Shown here piece by piece: positions 47,239 through 57,391 of a DNA stretch of 64,000 bases. Source of the stretch: Trichormus sp. M33_DOE_039 (GTDB lineage Bacteria > Cyanobacteriota > Cyanobacteriia > Cyanobacteriales > Nostocaceae); assembly GCA_015296085.1 (NCBI GenBank), contig DVDT01000044.1, forward strand, positions 94,835 to 158,834. The letters run 5' to 3'. Positions within the stretch are counted from its first letter, which is position 1. Each line of letters opens with the position of its first letter. A program made the position numbers and the translations under genes. The notes beneath the pieces were generated by a model. It had not been told where the DNA came from, made no database searches, and was given only the letters and a program-made list of their open reading frames with translations.

Positions 47239-47290
47239 TTATTAGTCAATAGTCCACAGCCCCAGATCGTGACTATTGACTCTGTTCTCT

Positions 47291-47325
47291 ACAGGTCAAG
47301 CTATTTGCCTGACCTGTATTTTATT
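47291..47325 (+). terminator. Terminator after tsf
   Basis: ACAGGTCA (47291-47298) pairs perfectly with TGACCTGT (47310-47317); the loop is 11 bases. The stem is followed by ATTTTATTT. It lies 52 bases past the tsf stop. Confidence 0.75.
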
Positions 47326-47394
47326 TAAAATTTTAAACATTCATAGATAATTATTTATCAATAATTACGTACATTTGTACTGTATAAGGCTCAA

Positions 47395-48288
47395 GTGAGT
47401 GAAAATATGGCCAGAGCAATTGAGCGAATTGAACGGGAACTAGTGGTGTTGCAAGAAGCAATTCAAGCGATCGCAAAAGAACTCCAAAGTGCTTACGCTA
47501 ATTATTTAACGACTTTGGGTCAAGCACTCAGGAAACAGTTAATTCTTGCAAGTTATCACCTATGCACTCAAGGGTATCCTGAAAACTTTCTCAAGTTGTC
47601 ACTCAATCAGCGGCAACAATTACAACAAAGCCTCCGCAAGTTAGGTCAACAAGCAGCTCAAATATTACTCAGTCATTTGTTCAATGATATAGATGCAGAA
47701 AATAATGAATATGAGCAAGAGGAGGAAAATATAGCAACTTCCGATCACATAGCAGAAGAGGAAATACAATCTGATCTATCATCCTCATCCGGTGAATCAT
47801 CGAATCATTCATCTCCTCAACCTTATGTTGTTGAAATTTCTAACCCTATAGAATTAGCGAAATGGCAACAGCGTCTAGAAGTAGAAACGCAACACACGCT
47901 CAGAAAAGTTTCCCATGAAGCGAATCTAATCTTACAAAATGCGGGAATTTTACCTCAAAAATTACCAGAACCCGTTTTAGAAGCCGCCTCAGCGGCCTCA
48001 GAAGGTTCAGCCGAAATGATGCCAGGGCCGCCTAATATTTTAAACTTAGTACTGGAAATTCAAGATGAGCAAGATCCAGACGCACCTAGCTTAACCCAAA
48101 TCATGACTATTAACTTGCGCTTAGGAGAAATCGAATTTGCTGACACAACATTAGCTAACAATCGCAAACAAATTCGTGAAATTTTAGGACAACTGAATAA
48201 ACTAGGAAGAGAGTATCAAAAAAAGCAAAGGGAACGCTCAATTGCTGAAGCTGAAGCCGCATGGCGTGCTAGTTGGTATGAAGATTAA
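47395..48288 (+). CDS. Conserved cyanobacterial protein of unknown function
   Basis: 297 residues from GTG 47395; a nearby ATG at 47407 is possible. The N-terminal helix-rich part (ARAIERIERELVVLQEAI, SAYANYLTTLGQALRKQLIL) looks coiled-coil. A low-complexity acidic and serine-rich linker (about 100-140) follows, then a helical C-terminal domain with LVLEIQDEQDPDAP, LRLGEIEFADTTLANNRKQIREIL and a basic amphipathic tail. No catalytic motif, signal peptide or membrane segment. I recognise it only as a protein type seen in cyanobacteria. It lies 50 bases before recG on the same strand and may share its transcript. Confidence 0.65.
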   Translation: MSENMARAIERIERELVVLQEAIQAIAKELQSAYANYLTTLGQALRKQLILASYHLCTQGYPENFLKLSLNQRQQLQQSLRKLGQQAAQILLSHLFNDIDAENNEYEQEEENIATSDHIAEEEIQSDLSSSSGESSNHSSPQPYVVEISNPIELAKWQQRLEVETQHTLRKVSHEANLILQNAGILPQKLPEPVLEAASAASEGSAEMMPGPPNILNLVLEIQDEQDPDAPSLTQIMTINLRLGEIEFADTTLANNRKQIREILGQLNKLGREYQKKQRERSIAEAEAAWRASWYED

Positions 48289-48337
48289 TGAGAGGGGATT
48301 GAGGACAGAATAAGAGATTTGAAATTTTGAATTTTAA

Positions 48338-50803
48338 ATGACTAACGACCAACCAGATTGGATACGCTTACATAAAGCCTTGGCAGTAGAAGCCGAACAC
48401 GGTTTTACAGACTTGGTGGGTAGACAGTATCGCTTCAGTGAATTTCTCAGCCTCAAATTTGGGAAATTCCCCACGAGTTTACCACCAACTGAACGCCGTC
48501 GTTGGCAAGACCTGGCAGTGCAATTTGCTAATTATCCCAATTTGGAACTCAAAGAACGTCAACATTTAATAGCAGAAACACGGCGATATCTTTACCAATT
48601 GCAAAAAGGAGAAGGAGCAGTTGAGGAACAGGCAAGAAGTTACAAATCGAAAGTTCCGAATTCTGCACCAGTTGTAGCTGAAGTTAGTCGGAGATTAGCC
48701 CCTAAAATTGACCAAAAACTCAGCGATTTACCAGAGATAGGAATTCGTAAAGCTGATAAATTGGCAGCTTTAGGTTTGTATAATGTGCGTGACTTACTGT
48801 TTTACTATCCCCGTGACCATATTGACTATGCCCGACAAGTGAATATTCGGGAGTTGCAAGGGGGTGAAACGGTGACAATTGTGGCGACAGTCAAGCGTTG
48901 CAACTGCTTTCTTAGCCCCAAAAATCAAAAATTATTGATTTTAGAATTAGTTCTCAAAGATAATACGGGTCAAATCAAAGTCGGTCGTTTTTGGGCAGGT
49001 GCGAGGTTTACTAGTCGTGCTTGGCAAGAAAGTTTAAAACGACGCTACCCTGTGGGAAGTGTAGTAGCGGCTTGTGGATTAGTTAAAGGTAGTAAATACG
49101 GGTTGACTTTAGATAACCCTGAGTTAGAAGTGTTAGCACATCCAGGGGATACGATTGAATCGCTGACGATGGGGCGGGTAGTACCAATTTACGCACTCAC
49201 CGAGGGAGTAATGGCGAACATGGTGCGACAGGCGGTAATTGCAGCTTTACCGGCGGCGACCCAACTGAAAGACCCGTTACCCAAAGGTTTGCGGGAAAAG
49301 TATGGTTTGATGGAATTAAAGGATGCGATCGCTAACATCCATTTCCCTGACGATAGCGATAGTCTACAAGCTGCCCGTCGTCGCTTGGTATTTGATGAAT
49401 TTTTCTATCTGCAACTGGGTTTACTACAGCGTCAACAGCAAGCCAAAGCCATCCAAACCAGTGCGATTCTTGCACCCAAAGGTGAGTTAATCGAAAAATT
49501 CTACCAAGTCCTACCATTTCAACTCACTGGCGCACAGCAACGAGTCCTCAACGATATTCTCAATGACCTGCAAAAAACCTCACCGATGAATCGGCTAGTG
49601 CAAGGTGATGTAGGTTCAGGTAAAACAGTTGTAGCCGTGGTAGCGATTTTAGCTGCCATCCAATCTGGCTATCAAGCTGCGTTAATGGCCCCGACCGAAG
49701 TTTTAGCCGAGCAGCATTACCGGAAACTAGTTAGCTGGTTTAACTTGTTATACTTACCAGTGGAATTACTCACAGGTTCAACCAAAACCGCTAAACGGCG
49801 AGAAATTCATTCCCAGTTAGCTACGGGTGAATTACCTCTGTTAGTGGGAACTCACGCCTTAATTCAAGACACTGTGAACTTTCGGCGGCTGGGGTTAGTT
49901 GTAATTGATGAACAGCATCGATTTGGGGTCAAACAACGGGCGTTGTTACAACAAAAAGGCGAACAACCCCATGTATTAACAATGACTGCTACTCCCATTC
50001 CCCGCACCTTGGCATTAACTATACATGGGGATTTGGATGTTAGCCAGATTGATGAGTTACCACCAGGACGACAAGCAATTCAAACTACAGCCTTAACCAG
50101 TCAAGAACGCACCTTTGCTTATGACTTGATGCGCCGGGAAATTGCCCAAGGTAGACAAGTTTATGTAGTATTGCCTTTGGTCGAAGAATCCGAAAAACTA
50201 GACTTGCGATCGGCTGTAGAAGAACACCAAAAGCTGAAAGAAAGTGTGTTTCCAGAGTTTCAAGTCGGGTTGCTACATGGGCGTATGAGTTCTGCCGAGA
50301 AAGATGAAGCTATCACCCAATTTCGGGATAATCAAACGCAGATTTTAGTTTCTACCACCGTTGTAGAAGTTGGTGTGGATGTACCTAATGCCACAGTTAT
50401 GCTCATTGAAAATGCGGAACGTTTTGGTTTATCACAACTCCACCAATTGCGGGGAAGAGTAGGGCGCGGTGCAGCAAAATCATACTGTTTATTAATGAGC
50501 AGTTCTAGAAGTCCCGATGCTCAACAAAGATTAAAAGTATTGGAACAGTCTCAAGATGGCTTCTTCATCTCCGAAATGGATATGCGATTTCGCGGGCCGG
50601 GAGAAGTATTAGGAACTCGCCAATCTGGTGTACCAGATTTTACCTTAGCTAGTTTGGTAGAAGACGAAGAAGTCTTAATCTTAGCCAGACAAGCCGCCGA
50701 AAAAGTTATAGAACTAGATACCAGTTTAGAGCGTTGGCCGTTAATGAAAGCAGAGTTGAAATATCGCTACGAACGCTTAATGGGCGGAGCAATTTTAACC
50801 TAG
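48338..50803 (+). CDS. recG: ATP-dependent DNA helicase RecG
   Basis: 821 residues. RecG remodels stalled replication forks and branched recombination intermediates. Order of parts: an N-terminal extension (about 1-130) typical of cyanobacterial RecG, the wedge/OB domain (VATVKRCNCFL, VGRFWAG), helicase motif I VQGDVGSGKTVVAVVAI, motif Ia APTEVLAEQHY, motif II VVIDEQHRFGVKQR (DEQH), motif III MTATPIPRTLALTIHGDLDV, motif VI LHQLRGRVGRGA, and the RecG C-terminal FRGPGEVLGTRQSGVPDF. All key residues are present. Starts at ATG 48338. Confidence 0.96.
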   Translation: MTNDQPDWIRLHKALAVEAEHGFTDLVGRQYRFSEFLSLKFGKFPTSLPPTERRRWQDLAVQFANYPNLELKERQHLIAETRRYLYQLQKGEGAVEEQARSYKSKVPNSAPVVAEVSRRLAPKIDQKLSDLPEIGIRKADKLAALGLYNVRDLLFYYPRDHIDYARQVNIRELQGGETVTIVATVKRCNCFLSPKNQKLLILELVLKDNTGQIKVGRFWAGARFTSRAWQESLKRRYPVGSVVAACGLVKGSKYGLTLDNPELEVLAHPGDTIESLTMGRVVPIYALTEGVMANMVRQAVIAALPAATQLKDPLPKGLREKYGLMELKDAIANIHFPDDSDSLQAARRRLVFDEFFYLQLGLLQRQQQAKAIQTSAILAPKGELIEKFYQVLPFQLTGAQQRVLNDILNDLQKTSPMNRLVQGDVGSGKTVVAVVAILAAIQSGYQAALMAPTEVLAEQHYRKLVSWFNLLYLPVELLTGSTKTAKRREIHSQLATGELPLLVGTHALIQDTVNFRRLGLVVIDEQHRFGVKQRALLQQKGEQPHVLTMTATPIPRTLALTIHGDLDVSQIDELPPGRQAIQTTALTSQERTFAYDLMRREIAQGRQVYVVLPLVEESEKLDLRSAVEEHQKLKESVFPEFQVGLLHGRMSSAEKDEAITQFRDNQTQILVSTTVVEVGVDVPNATVMLIENAERFGLSQLHQLRGRVGRGAAKSYCLLMSSSRSPDAQQRLKVLEQSQDGFFISEMDMRFRGPGEVLGTRQSGVPDFTLASLVEDEEVLILARQAAEKVIELDTSLERWPLMKAELKYRYERLMGGAILT

Positions 50804-50900
50804 ACTAATCAACTTCACTTCTGCACCAACTTAAGATTTAGTTTATTTAATATTGAGAAATGCGATCGCGCCTTCAAACCAAACGCGATCGCTAACTGTT

Positions 50901-51845
50901 CTAAGCCATGAAATTAATTACAGCAGTAATCAAACGCTGGGTGATAGGCAAACTATCTATCACCATCGCCAAACACAACAGCATCATGTAAGAGATGGAG
51001 AAGAGAAAAACATCTCTAGCGACAGCGCGGTCTTCAGGATTTTGTAACAAACACCAAGATTTGCGAATAAATAAACCGCCTAAACCAGCGGCGAAGGCGG
51101 CGTAAATGATCCCGCTAGCGTGGAGAGGATAAACCAATAACAGCGTTGCTAAGACCGTAATCAAGCTGTAGTACCAAATTTGCTTGACGGTAACTGCTGC
51201 ACCTTCCACTACAGGTAACATGGGAATACCTACCTTGGCGTAGTCATCACGAATCATCAACGCCAAAGCCCAGAAATGGGGGGGTGTCCACAAAAAGACG
51301 ATCGCAAAAATTAACCATGCAGCCCAACTTAAAGTCCCTGTGACTGCTGCCCAACCCACTAGAGCGGGAATCGCTCCAGCCGCACCACCAATGACAATAT
51401 TCTGGGTACTATGACGTTTTAACCAGTGAGTATAGACCAAAACGTAAAATATGATGCCAGATAATGCTAGTGAGGCCGCGAGGAGATTAGCAAATACTGT
51501 CAGGAGTGTAAACGAAAGTATGGCGAGAGCGATCGCAAAAATCAGCGCATCACGTGGCTGCACTCTCCCAGAAGGCATAGGACGATGGCGCGTCCGCTCC
51601 ATTTCATAATCAATATCCCGGTCATAAATGCAATTAATGGTCTGTGCGCTAGCGGCCGCCAAAGTTCCGCCAGTGAGAGTCACGAATAACAACAAAGGGT
51701 CTACTTCGCCTTTTGCCGCAATCCACATACTTCCGGCAGTAGTAATTAATAGCAATGGGATAATTCTAGGTTTAGTTAGCTGATAATAGCTTTGAACTAC
51801 CTGAAGAAAAGTTTCGTGGTGGCGAGAGACATTAGTCTCGATCAT
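50901..51845 (-). CDS. ctaB: Protoheme IX farnesyltransferase (heme O synthase)
   Basis: 314 residues. This UbiA-superfamily membrane enzyme attaches farnesyl to heme B to give heme O, the precursor of heme A in cytochrome oxidase. It has eight to nine hydrophobic helices. The two aspartate-rich motifs are [20 protein letters not shown] (about 86-105) and the loop with [13 protein letters not shown]. The family-specific [16 protein letters not shown] is present. It lies about 350 bases downstream of the heme A synthase gene on the same strand, and the pair is divergent from the oxidase subunit genes, so the whole block builds one aa3-type oxidase. Confidence 0.95.
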   Translation of the reverse strand: MIETNVSRHHETFLQVVQSYYQLTKPRIIPLLLITTAGSMWIAAKGEVDPLLLFVTLTGGTLAAASAQTINCIYDRDIDYEMERTRHRPMPSGRVQPRDALIFAIALAILSFTLLTVFANLLAASLALSGIIFYVLVYTHWLKRHSTQNIVIGGAAGAIPALVGWAAVTGTLSWAAWLIFAIVFLWTPPHFWALALMIRDDYAKVGIPMLPVVEGAAVTVKQIWYYSLITVLATLLLVYPLHASGIIYAAFAAGLGGLFIRKSWCLLQNPEDRAVARDVFLFSISYMMLLCLAMVIDSLPITQRLITAVINFMA

Positions 51846-52200
51846 TTTGACTGTAATTCCTTTTTTTTCAAGAACTTATGTGCAGCCCTTGCTCTAGGTT
51901 GGTAATCCTTGCCTTTACTACTGCCATGTAGAGAGTGTTGAGTCAAAAAAGGCAGGAAGCAGGTAGAGTTTGGAGCTTCAGTGCTAGGAGGAAAGTCTGC
52001 AAGTAATGATGGGAAGGAGGAAACGCTTCCGGCTTTCTTGCTGAGACACCTTCCTCCTCACTGTTTCATACTTTTTTGTGGTCAGCAGTTCATTATCAAC
52101 ATAGGGAGTGGGGACTGGGAATTGGCTGTATAGAGGTGTGAGGTTGTAGAGGTTGAGTCAAAAAACTAATCTCTAACCTGTCACCTGTTACCTGTTACCC
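51846..52200. repeat. Repeat-containing spacer between ctaA and ctaB
   Basis: 355 bases without a gene. It has a GGAAGGAGGAAACG and TTCCTCCTC pair that can form an imperfect hairpin (about 52013-52060), and CACCTGTTACCTGTTACCC direct repeats near 52180-52200. These are probably dispersed repeats or transcript ends. Confidence 0.4.
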
Positions 52201-53133
52201 CTAAATCTTGGCTTCGATTTCTCGATTTTCAGCCCAGTCGCGGAGTGCGAGAACTGTAAAAGCCACCAAAGAACCTAACAGTGCTGCGCCTACAGCTTGG
52301 TGAGATACTGTCAAAGGCTCGACTTGCAGATGCAATCGGAAAGTCGCAACTCCCAAAACGATTTGTAAGATTAACAGCACACCGGACATATTCGCGAGTC
52401 GTCGCAAAGCTGGATGTAGTGCTGGTGTCCGCCAGGAAATTAACACTACGGCTAAAGTGGTGAGGGTTGGTGGTATTAAGCCCAAGATGTGGCTGTACAT
52501 CACGCTGCAAAGTTGAGAACCTCCGAAGCACTGGTGTAACGCCCAACGAGAGCCGACCAACGCGCCTAAGAGACTTTGCAGATAAACCAGAATCGCAGCT
52601 GTTAAACCCACCCAAGGTAGCTTTCCGACGTTACCTGTTCCCTGATAGGGGGTCAGTGCAATGCCAATAATCAGTAGGGTAGTGAAAAACAATAACGCTG
52701 TCCCCAAATGGGCAGTGACGATATCAAATCGTAATAATTCCGTGACGGTGAGTCCACCCAAAATCCCTTGAAAGACGATTAAAGACAGGGCAAATGTCCC
52801 CGCCCAAGGTAGCCAACTAGGTAAGGCTCGACGATGCCACCACGATAAACCACATAAGGCGATCGCACTTACACCAATTAAACTGGCATCTAGACGGTGA
52901 AACCACTCCAGGAATACTTGGAGATTCATTTGCTTGGCTGGTACTAGTTCTCCGTAGCAAAGTGGCCAGTCTGGACAAGCCAGCCCTGCATTCATCACGC
53001 GGGTAGCACTACCTATAGCCATCAAAATCAAGGTGGCTATAGCCATTCTCCACACCAAGCGACGAATCATTTCCTTGGGCTTGTCGGCTGCTGTTGATGC
53101 TTCATTTTGTTGTTCTAGGACAAATTCGCTCAT
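52201..53133 (-). CDS. ctaA: Heme A synthase (COX15/CtaA)
   Basis: About 310 residues from ATG 53133; the TTG two codons upstream is not needed. It oxidises the heme O methyl group to make heme A. Eight hydrophobic helices are seen. Motifs: LILMAIGSATRVMNAGLACPDWPLCYGE, EWFHRLDASLIG with a heme-ligand histidine, FQGILGGLTV, VTAHLGTALLFF, and a second-half HQAVGAALLG histidine. The cysteine pair CFGGSQLC lies in the extracytoplasmic loop. It forms a unit with ctaB and is divergent from ctaC. Confidence 0.94.
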   Translation of the reverse strand: MSEFVLEQQNEASTAADKPKEMIRRLVWRMAIATLILMAIGSATRVMNAGLACPDWPLCYGELVPAKQMNLQVFLEWFHRLDASLIGVSAIALCGLSWWHRRALPSWLPWAGTFALSLIVFQGILGGLTVTELLRFDIVTAHLGTALLFFTTLLIIGIALTPYQGTGNVGKLPWVGLTAAILVYLQSLLGALVGSRWALHQCFGGSQLCSVMYSHILGLIPPTLTTLAVVLISWRTPALHPALRRLANMSGVLLILQIVLGVATFRLHLQVEPLTVSHQAVGAALLGSLVAFTVLALRDWAENREIEAKI

Positions 53134-53536
53134 GAACAATACCTTCTGCCCACTCTTTGGTAGAACTGCTTACAATTTGCAATTTTCATACTTACCTATC
53201 TCCACCCTAGCGTATAGGCTAAGGTTTAATGATTGGCTTTCATTTAATAATTTGAACCACTTCTGCCCTGATTAGCCGGAAGCTTTAGGTATTTTTAAGT
53301 TGTCAGGAATTGGTCAATATCCATACATTTTTATTTCCTAAAATTTTCCTTAAATTTTTCTAATTTTTGATATTTACTCTTGTAAGTATCCACTAAGTCT
53401 CTTTTACTCAAGATTAGTAAAGTAGTGGAAAAAATTAATAAAAATTTCAGACCTTTCGAGTCAATATTTAATAGCCTAGATTACCTTAGTAAGTGAGTTG
53501 CTTCGAGATAACGTAATTAATTCGTGTAAGTGAGCC
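53134..53536. other. Divergent promoter region of ctaA and ctaC
   Basis: 403 bases, AT-rich, no gene. It must hold promoters for the heme A synthase gene (minus) and the oxidase operon (plus). Stretches such as AAATTTTTCTAATTTTTGATAT near 53350-53370 are very AT-rich. No operator was recognised. Confidence 0.4.
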
Positions 53537-54667
53537 GTGAAAATTCCAAGTTCTATCTGGACATTATTAATAGGCATTGGGCTGACCTTAGCCAGCCTGT
53601 GGTACGGTCAAAATCACGGTTTGTTGCCAACAGCAGCCTCTGATGAAGCCGTGTTAGTGGATGGTCTGTTCAACACAATGATGACCGTCTCAGTAGGTAT
53701 ATTTTTGATTGTTGAAGGTGTATTAATTTACTGTGCATTTAAGTATCGTCGGCGGGCAGGTGATCATGAAGATGGCCCACCAGTTGAAGGTAATGTACCT
53801 TTAGAAATACTATGGACAGCGATCCCCGCCATTATTGTTATTGGTATTTCTGTCTATAGCTTTGAAGTTTATAATGACATCGGTGGTTTTGATCCCCACG
53901 CCGTCCATGAAGCCCCGATTATGCAAGAATCGATGGCGATGCCTGGGGCTGCCATCGCTGCAACATTAAATGATACCCCTCCTAGCACTGCACCCAACCT
54001 CAATCAACAAAAGTCTGATGAGGCAATGCAAGATCCAGCTACAGCCGCAGTTCGCAATGCTGACCAAATTCCCCAAAAGCGAGATGCGCCAGGTGTAGGT
54101 AGTGTTTCTCCTAGTATTGGTGCTAGTCCTGAAAAAGAAGGAAAACCACCTGAATTACAAGTTAACGTTACCGGTTTACAATACGCTTGGATTTTTACCT
54201 ATCCCGAAACAGGTGTTACCACTGGTGAACTACACGTTCCCATTGGGCGGGAAGTGCAAATTAATATGACAGCAAATGATGTGATCCATGCCTTCTGGGT
54301 TCCTGAATTTCGGCTCAAACAGGATGCGATCCCCGGTAGACAAAGTGAACTCCGTTTTACCCCTAAAACCGAGGGTGACTATACTCTCATCTGTGCCGAA
54401 CTGTGCGGCCCCTACCACGGCGCAATGAGAACACAGGTGGTGGTGGAAAAACCAGAAGCTTTTGAAAAATGGATGCAAGAGCAATTAACTGCGAATAATG
54501 ACACCTCCAAGGAAGCGATCGCCGTTCGCGCAGTGTCTCCGTTAGGAGAAGGAGGGTCTAAGACCATCGCACTTAATCCTGCTAACCAATCCCCCGACGA
54601 ATTCCTCGCACCCTACACCAAGGAAATGGGAATTCAGCCAGAAATGTTACATCAGATTCATAAATAG
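53537..54667 (+). CDS. ctaC: Cytochrome c oxidase subunit II
   Basis: 376 residues from GTG 53537. Two N-terminal membrane helices (WTLLIGIGLTLASLWYG and VSVGIFLIVEGVLIYCAFKY, plus LWTAIPAIIVIGISVYSF) precede a periplasmic cupredoxin domain. The CuA site is seen: a histidine in ANDVIHAFWVPEF and the CAELCGPYHGAM ligand loop. Between helix and cupredoxin lies a proline/alanine-rich insertion of about 80 residues (about 118-205) not present in standard subunits. The subunit receives electrons from cytochrome c or plastocyanin. It is the first gene of the oxidase operon. Confidence 0.94.
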   Translation: MKIPSSIWTLLIGIGLTLASLWYGQNHGLLPTAASDEAVLVDGLFNTMMTVSVGIFLIVEGVLIYCAFKYRRRAGDHEDGPPVEGNVPLEILWTAIPAIIVIGISVYSFEVYNDIGGFDPHAVHEAPIMQESMAMPGAAIAATLNDTPPSTAPNLNQQKSDEAMQDPATAAVRNADQIPQKRDAPGVGSVSPSIGASPEKEGKPPELQVNVTGLQYAWIFTYPETGVTTGELHVPIGREVQINMTANDVIHAFWVPEFRLKQDAIPGRQSELRFTPKTEGDYTLICAELCGPYHGAMRTQVVVEKPEAFEKWMQEQLTANNDTSKEAIAVRAVSPLGEGGSKTIALNPANQSPDEFLAPYTKEMGIQPEMLHQIHK

Positions 54668-54756
54668 TCAAAAGTCCGCAGTCCACAGTCCACAGTCATC
54701 AATGACTCATGACTATTGACCCTTGACTATTGACCATTGACTATTGACTCTTAACC
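54668..54756. repeat. Short tandem heptamer repeats (STRR) between ctaC and ctaD
   Basis: The spacer contains several tandem or near-tandem copies of the TGACTAT/TTGACTA heptamer (about 54700-54750: GACTATTGACCCTTGACTAT and onwards), the STRR type known from heterocystous cyanobacteria. A GTCCACAGTCCACAGTC direct repeat precedes it. Confidence 0.75.
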
Positions 54757-56502
54757 ATGACACAAGCTCAGTTACAAGAAACTGCCAACATCCCTGCCCA
54801 TATTGAAGAACCAGGGATCAGAAAATGGCAAGACTACTTTAGCTTCAATACCGATCACAAGGTCATTGGACTGCAATATCTAGTCACATCGTTCATTTTT
54901 TACTGCATTGGCGGCGTTTTAGCTGACTTAGTGCGTACAGAACTACGAACTCCAGAAGTAGATTTTGTCAGTCCAGAAGTATATAACAGCCTGTTTACAC
55001 TGCACGCCACAATTATGATTTTCTTGTGGATTGTGCCAGCCGGGGCAGGATTTGCGAACTTTTTGCTGCCCCTAATGATTGGGGCAAAAGATATGGCGTT
55101 CCCTAGACTGAATGCTGTAGCCTTTTGGCTGATCCCCCCAGCCGGATTGTTGCTGATTATCAGTTTAGTGATTGGAGATGCTGCCGAAGCAGGTTGGACT
55201 TCTTACCCTCCTTTAAGTTTGGTGACGGGACAGGTAGGTGAGGGCATTTGGATTATGAGTGTCCTACTGTTGGGTACGTCGTCAATTTTGGGGGCGATTA
55301 ATTTTCTCGTCACCTTGCTGAAAATGCGTATCCCCACTATGGGTTTCCATCAAATGCCCTTGTTTTGTTGGGCGATGCTGGCGACTTCGGCGTTGGTTTT
55401 AATGTCAACACCTGTGTTAGCAGCAGGTTTGATTCTCCTGGCTTTTGACTTATTGGCAGGAACGACATTTTTCAACCCTACTGGTGGTGGTGATCCGGTG
55501 GTATACCAGCATATGTTCTGGTTTTACTCCCACCCAGCAGTTTACATCATGATTTTGCCCTTCTTTGGAGCAATTTCAGAGATTATTCCTGTTCATTCTC
55601 GTAAACCAATTTTTGGTTATAAAGCGATCGCCTATTCATCTTTAGCCATCAGTTTCTTAGGGCTAATCGTTTGGGCGCACCATATGTTTACCAGTGGTAT
55701 TCCTGGCTGGTTACGGATGTTCTTTATGATCACTACAATGATCATTGCTGTACCTACAGGCATCAAAATTTTCAGCTGGTTGGCGACTATGTGGGGTGGC
55801 AAAATCCAGTTCAATAGCGCGATGCTCTTTGCTATGGGTTTTGTCGGTACTTTCGTAATCGGTGGGATTAGTGGTGTCATGCTGGCAGCAGTGCCTTTTG
55901 ATATCCACGTCCACGACACTTATTTTGTAGTGGCGCACCTGCACTATGTGTTGTTTGGTGGTAGCGTCCTAGGAATTTTCGCTGCCATTTATCATTGGTT
56001 TCCGAAAATGACAGGACGGATGATCAATGATTTTTGGGGTAAGGTACATTTTGCCCTGACAATTGTGGGTTTGAATATGACATTCCTACCCATGCACAAG
56101 TTAGGACTCATGGGGATGAACCGCCGTGTGGCTCAGTATGATCCTAAGTTTGCCCTGTTAAATGAAATCTGTACTTACGGTTCTTACATCCTGGCTGTTT
56201 CCACATTTCCCTTTATCATCAACGCTATTTGGAGTTGGTTGTACGGAGAAAAAGCTGGTAATAATCCCTGGAGAGGACTTACCTTAGAGTGGATGACTAC
56301 GTCCCCACCAGCGATTGAAAATTTTGATCAACTGCCCGTACTAGCTACAGGGCCTTATGACTATGGTTTGGAAAAGGCTCAAGAAGGCGTACCTTTATCT
56401 GATCCTAATCCGCTCTTATCTGCTGGGCCAAACTCAGTCTTAAGAGCTGATCCTGACGAACCATATCCAACCATTGAGTCTGATTTAGAGACGAGAAAGT
56501 AA
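54757..56502 (+). CDS. ctaD: Cytochrome c oxidase subunit I
   Basis: 581 residues, twelve hydrophobic helices. It contains the low-spin heme and the heme a3-CuB centre reducing oxygen to water while pumping protons. Seen: LHATIMIFLWIVP with the heme-ligand histidine, the WFYSHPAVYIMILPFFGAISE helix with the Tyr-linked CuB histidine, WAHHMFTSGIPGW with the two other CuB histidines, and DTYFVVAHLHYVLFGG with the heme ligands. Residues 531-581 form a soluble tail. It lies between subunits II and III. The heme A synthase and CuA subunit context makes an aa3-type terminal oxidase certain; localisation to plasma or thylakoid membrane is not told by sequence. Confidence 0.97.
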   Translation: MTQAQLQETANIPAHIEEPGIRKWQDYFSFNTDHKVIGLQYLVTSFIFYCIGGVLADLVRTELRTPEVDFVSPEVYNSLFTLHATIMIFLWIVPAGAGFANFLLPLMIGAKDMAFPRLNAVAFWLIPPAGLLLIISLVIGDAAEAGWTSYPPLSLVTGQVGEGIWIMSVLLLGTSSILGAINFLVTLLKMRIPTMGFHQMPLFCWAMLATSALVLMSTPVLAAGLILLAFDLLAGTTFFNPTGGGDPVVYQHMFWFYSHPAVYIMILPFFGAISEIIPVHSRKPIFGYKAIAYSSLAISFLGLIVWAHHMFTSGIPGWLRMFFMITTMIIAVPTGIKIFSWLATMWGGKIQFNSAMLFAMGFVGTFVIGGISGVMLAAVPFDIHVHDTYFVVAHLHYVLFGGSVLGIFAAIYHWFPKMTGRMINDFWGKVHFALTIVGLNMTFLPMHKLGLMGMNRRVAQYDPKFALLNEICTYGSYILAVSTFPFIINAIWSWLYGEKAGNNPWRGLTLEWMTTSPPAIENFDQLPVLATGPYDYGLEKAQEGVPLSDPNPLLSAGPNSVLRADPDEPYPTIESDLETRK

Positions 56503-56608
56503 AAATGCAAAAGGCAAAAGGTAAAAGAAAAATCTTTCTACTTTCTACCTTTTACTTTTGTCTTTTTTATCCCAAGTCCCACAATATATTCACAATTTGT
56601 CAAAATTC

Positions 56609-57232
56609 ATGCAAAGTCAAACTATTGACCCAGCGAAAACGGAATTGAATCATCACCATACAGCAGAGACAGTTGATCATCATGAGGAACATCCTGATCA
56701 CCGTCTGTTCGGGATATTTGTGTTCTTGATTGCTGAAGGGATGATTTTTATGGGTTTGTTCGGAGCTTATTTAGCTTTCCGTTCAACTGTACCTGTGTGG
56801 CCGCCAGCCGGGACACCAGATTTAGAACTCTTATTACCTGGAGTTAATACTGTGAATCTGATTGCCAGTAGCTTTGTGATGCACAATGCTGATACTGCAA
56901 TCAAAAAGAATGATGCTAAGGGTATGCGTACTTGGCTAGCCATTACCGCCGCAATGGGTGCGATTTTCTTAGTAGGACAGGTTTACGAATACACACATCT
57001 AGAATTTGGTTTAACAACTAATTTATTTGCCAGTGCATTTTATGTTTTGACGGGTTTCCACGGTTTGCACGTAACTATCGGCGTTTTAGCCATTCTAGCT
57101 GTGCTGTGGCGATCGCGCACTCCCGGTCATTACAGTAATGAAAAACACTTTGGTGTGGAAGCGGCAGAAATATATTGGCACTTCGTTGACGTAATTTGGA
57201 TTATTTTGTTCGGATTACTGTATTTACTGTAG
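56609..57232 (+). CDS. ctaE: Cytochrome c oxidase subunit III
   Basis: About 207 residues from ATG 56609. The frame opens earlier at TTG 56558, but that stretch is poor in conserved residues. A histidine-rich N-terminus (HHHTAETVDHHEEHPDHR) precedes five hydrophobic helices. Motifs: AEGMIFMGLFGAYLAFRS, GFHGLHVTIGVLA and AAEIYWHFVDVIWIILFGLLYL. The subunit stabilises the oxidase core. It is the last gene of the ctaCDE operon and is followed by a terminator. Confidence 0.93.
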   Translation: MQSQTIDPAKTELNHHHTAETVDHHEEHPDHRLFGIFVFLIAEGMIFMGLFGAYLAFRSTVPVWPPAGTPDLELLLPGVNTVNLIASSFVMHNADTAIKKNDAKGMRTWLAITAAMGAIFLVGQVYEYTHLEFGLTTNLFASAFYVLTGFHGLHVTIGVLAILAVLWRSRTPGHYSNEKHFGVEAAEIYWHFVDVIWIILFGLLYLL

Positions 57233-57279
57233 GTATTAATTATTAGTTGTTCACTCCACGCGGACAACTTAAGATTCTG

Positions 57280-57301
57280 CCCCCCCCTCTGGGGGTTTTT
57301 T
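57280..57301 (+). terminator. Intrinsic terminator after the oxidase operon
   Basis: A run of C residues (57279-57286) pairs with GGGGG (57290-57294) around a TCT-containing loop, then seven T residues follow. It lies about 50 bases past the subunit III stop. Confidence 0.85.
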
Positions 57302-57391
57302 TATTGGGCATGGGGTATGGAGCATAAGGCAATATAATCCACCTTGTTCTCTGCACCTCTACACCCACACCCCTACAACCTTTCTTTCCAC

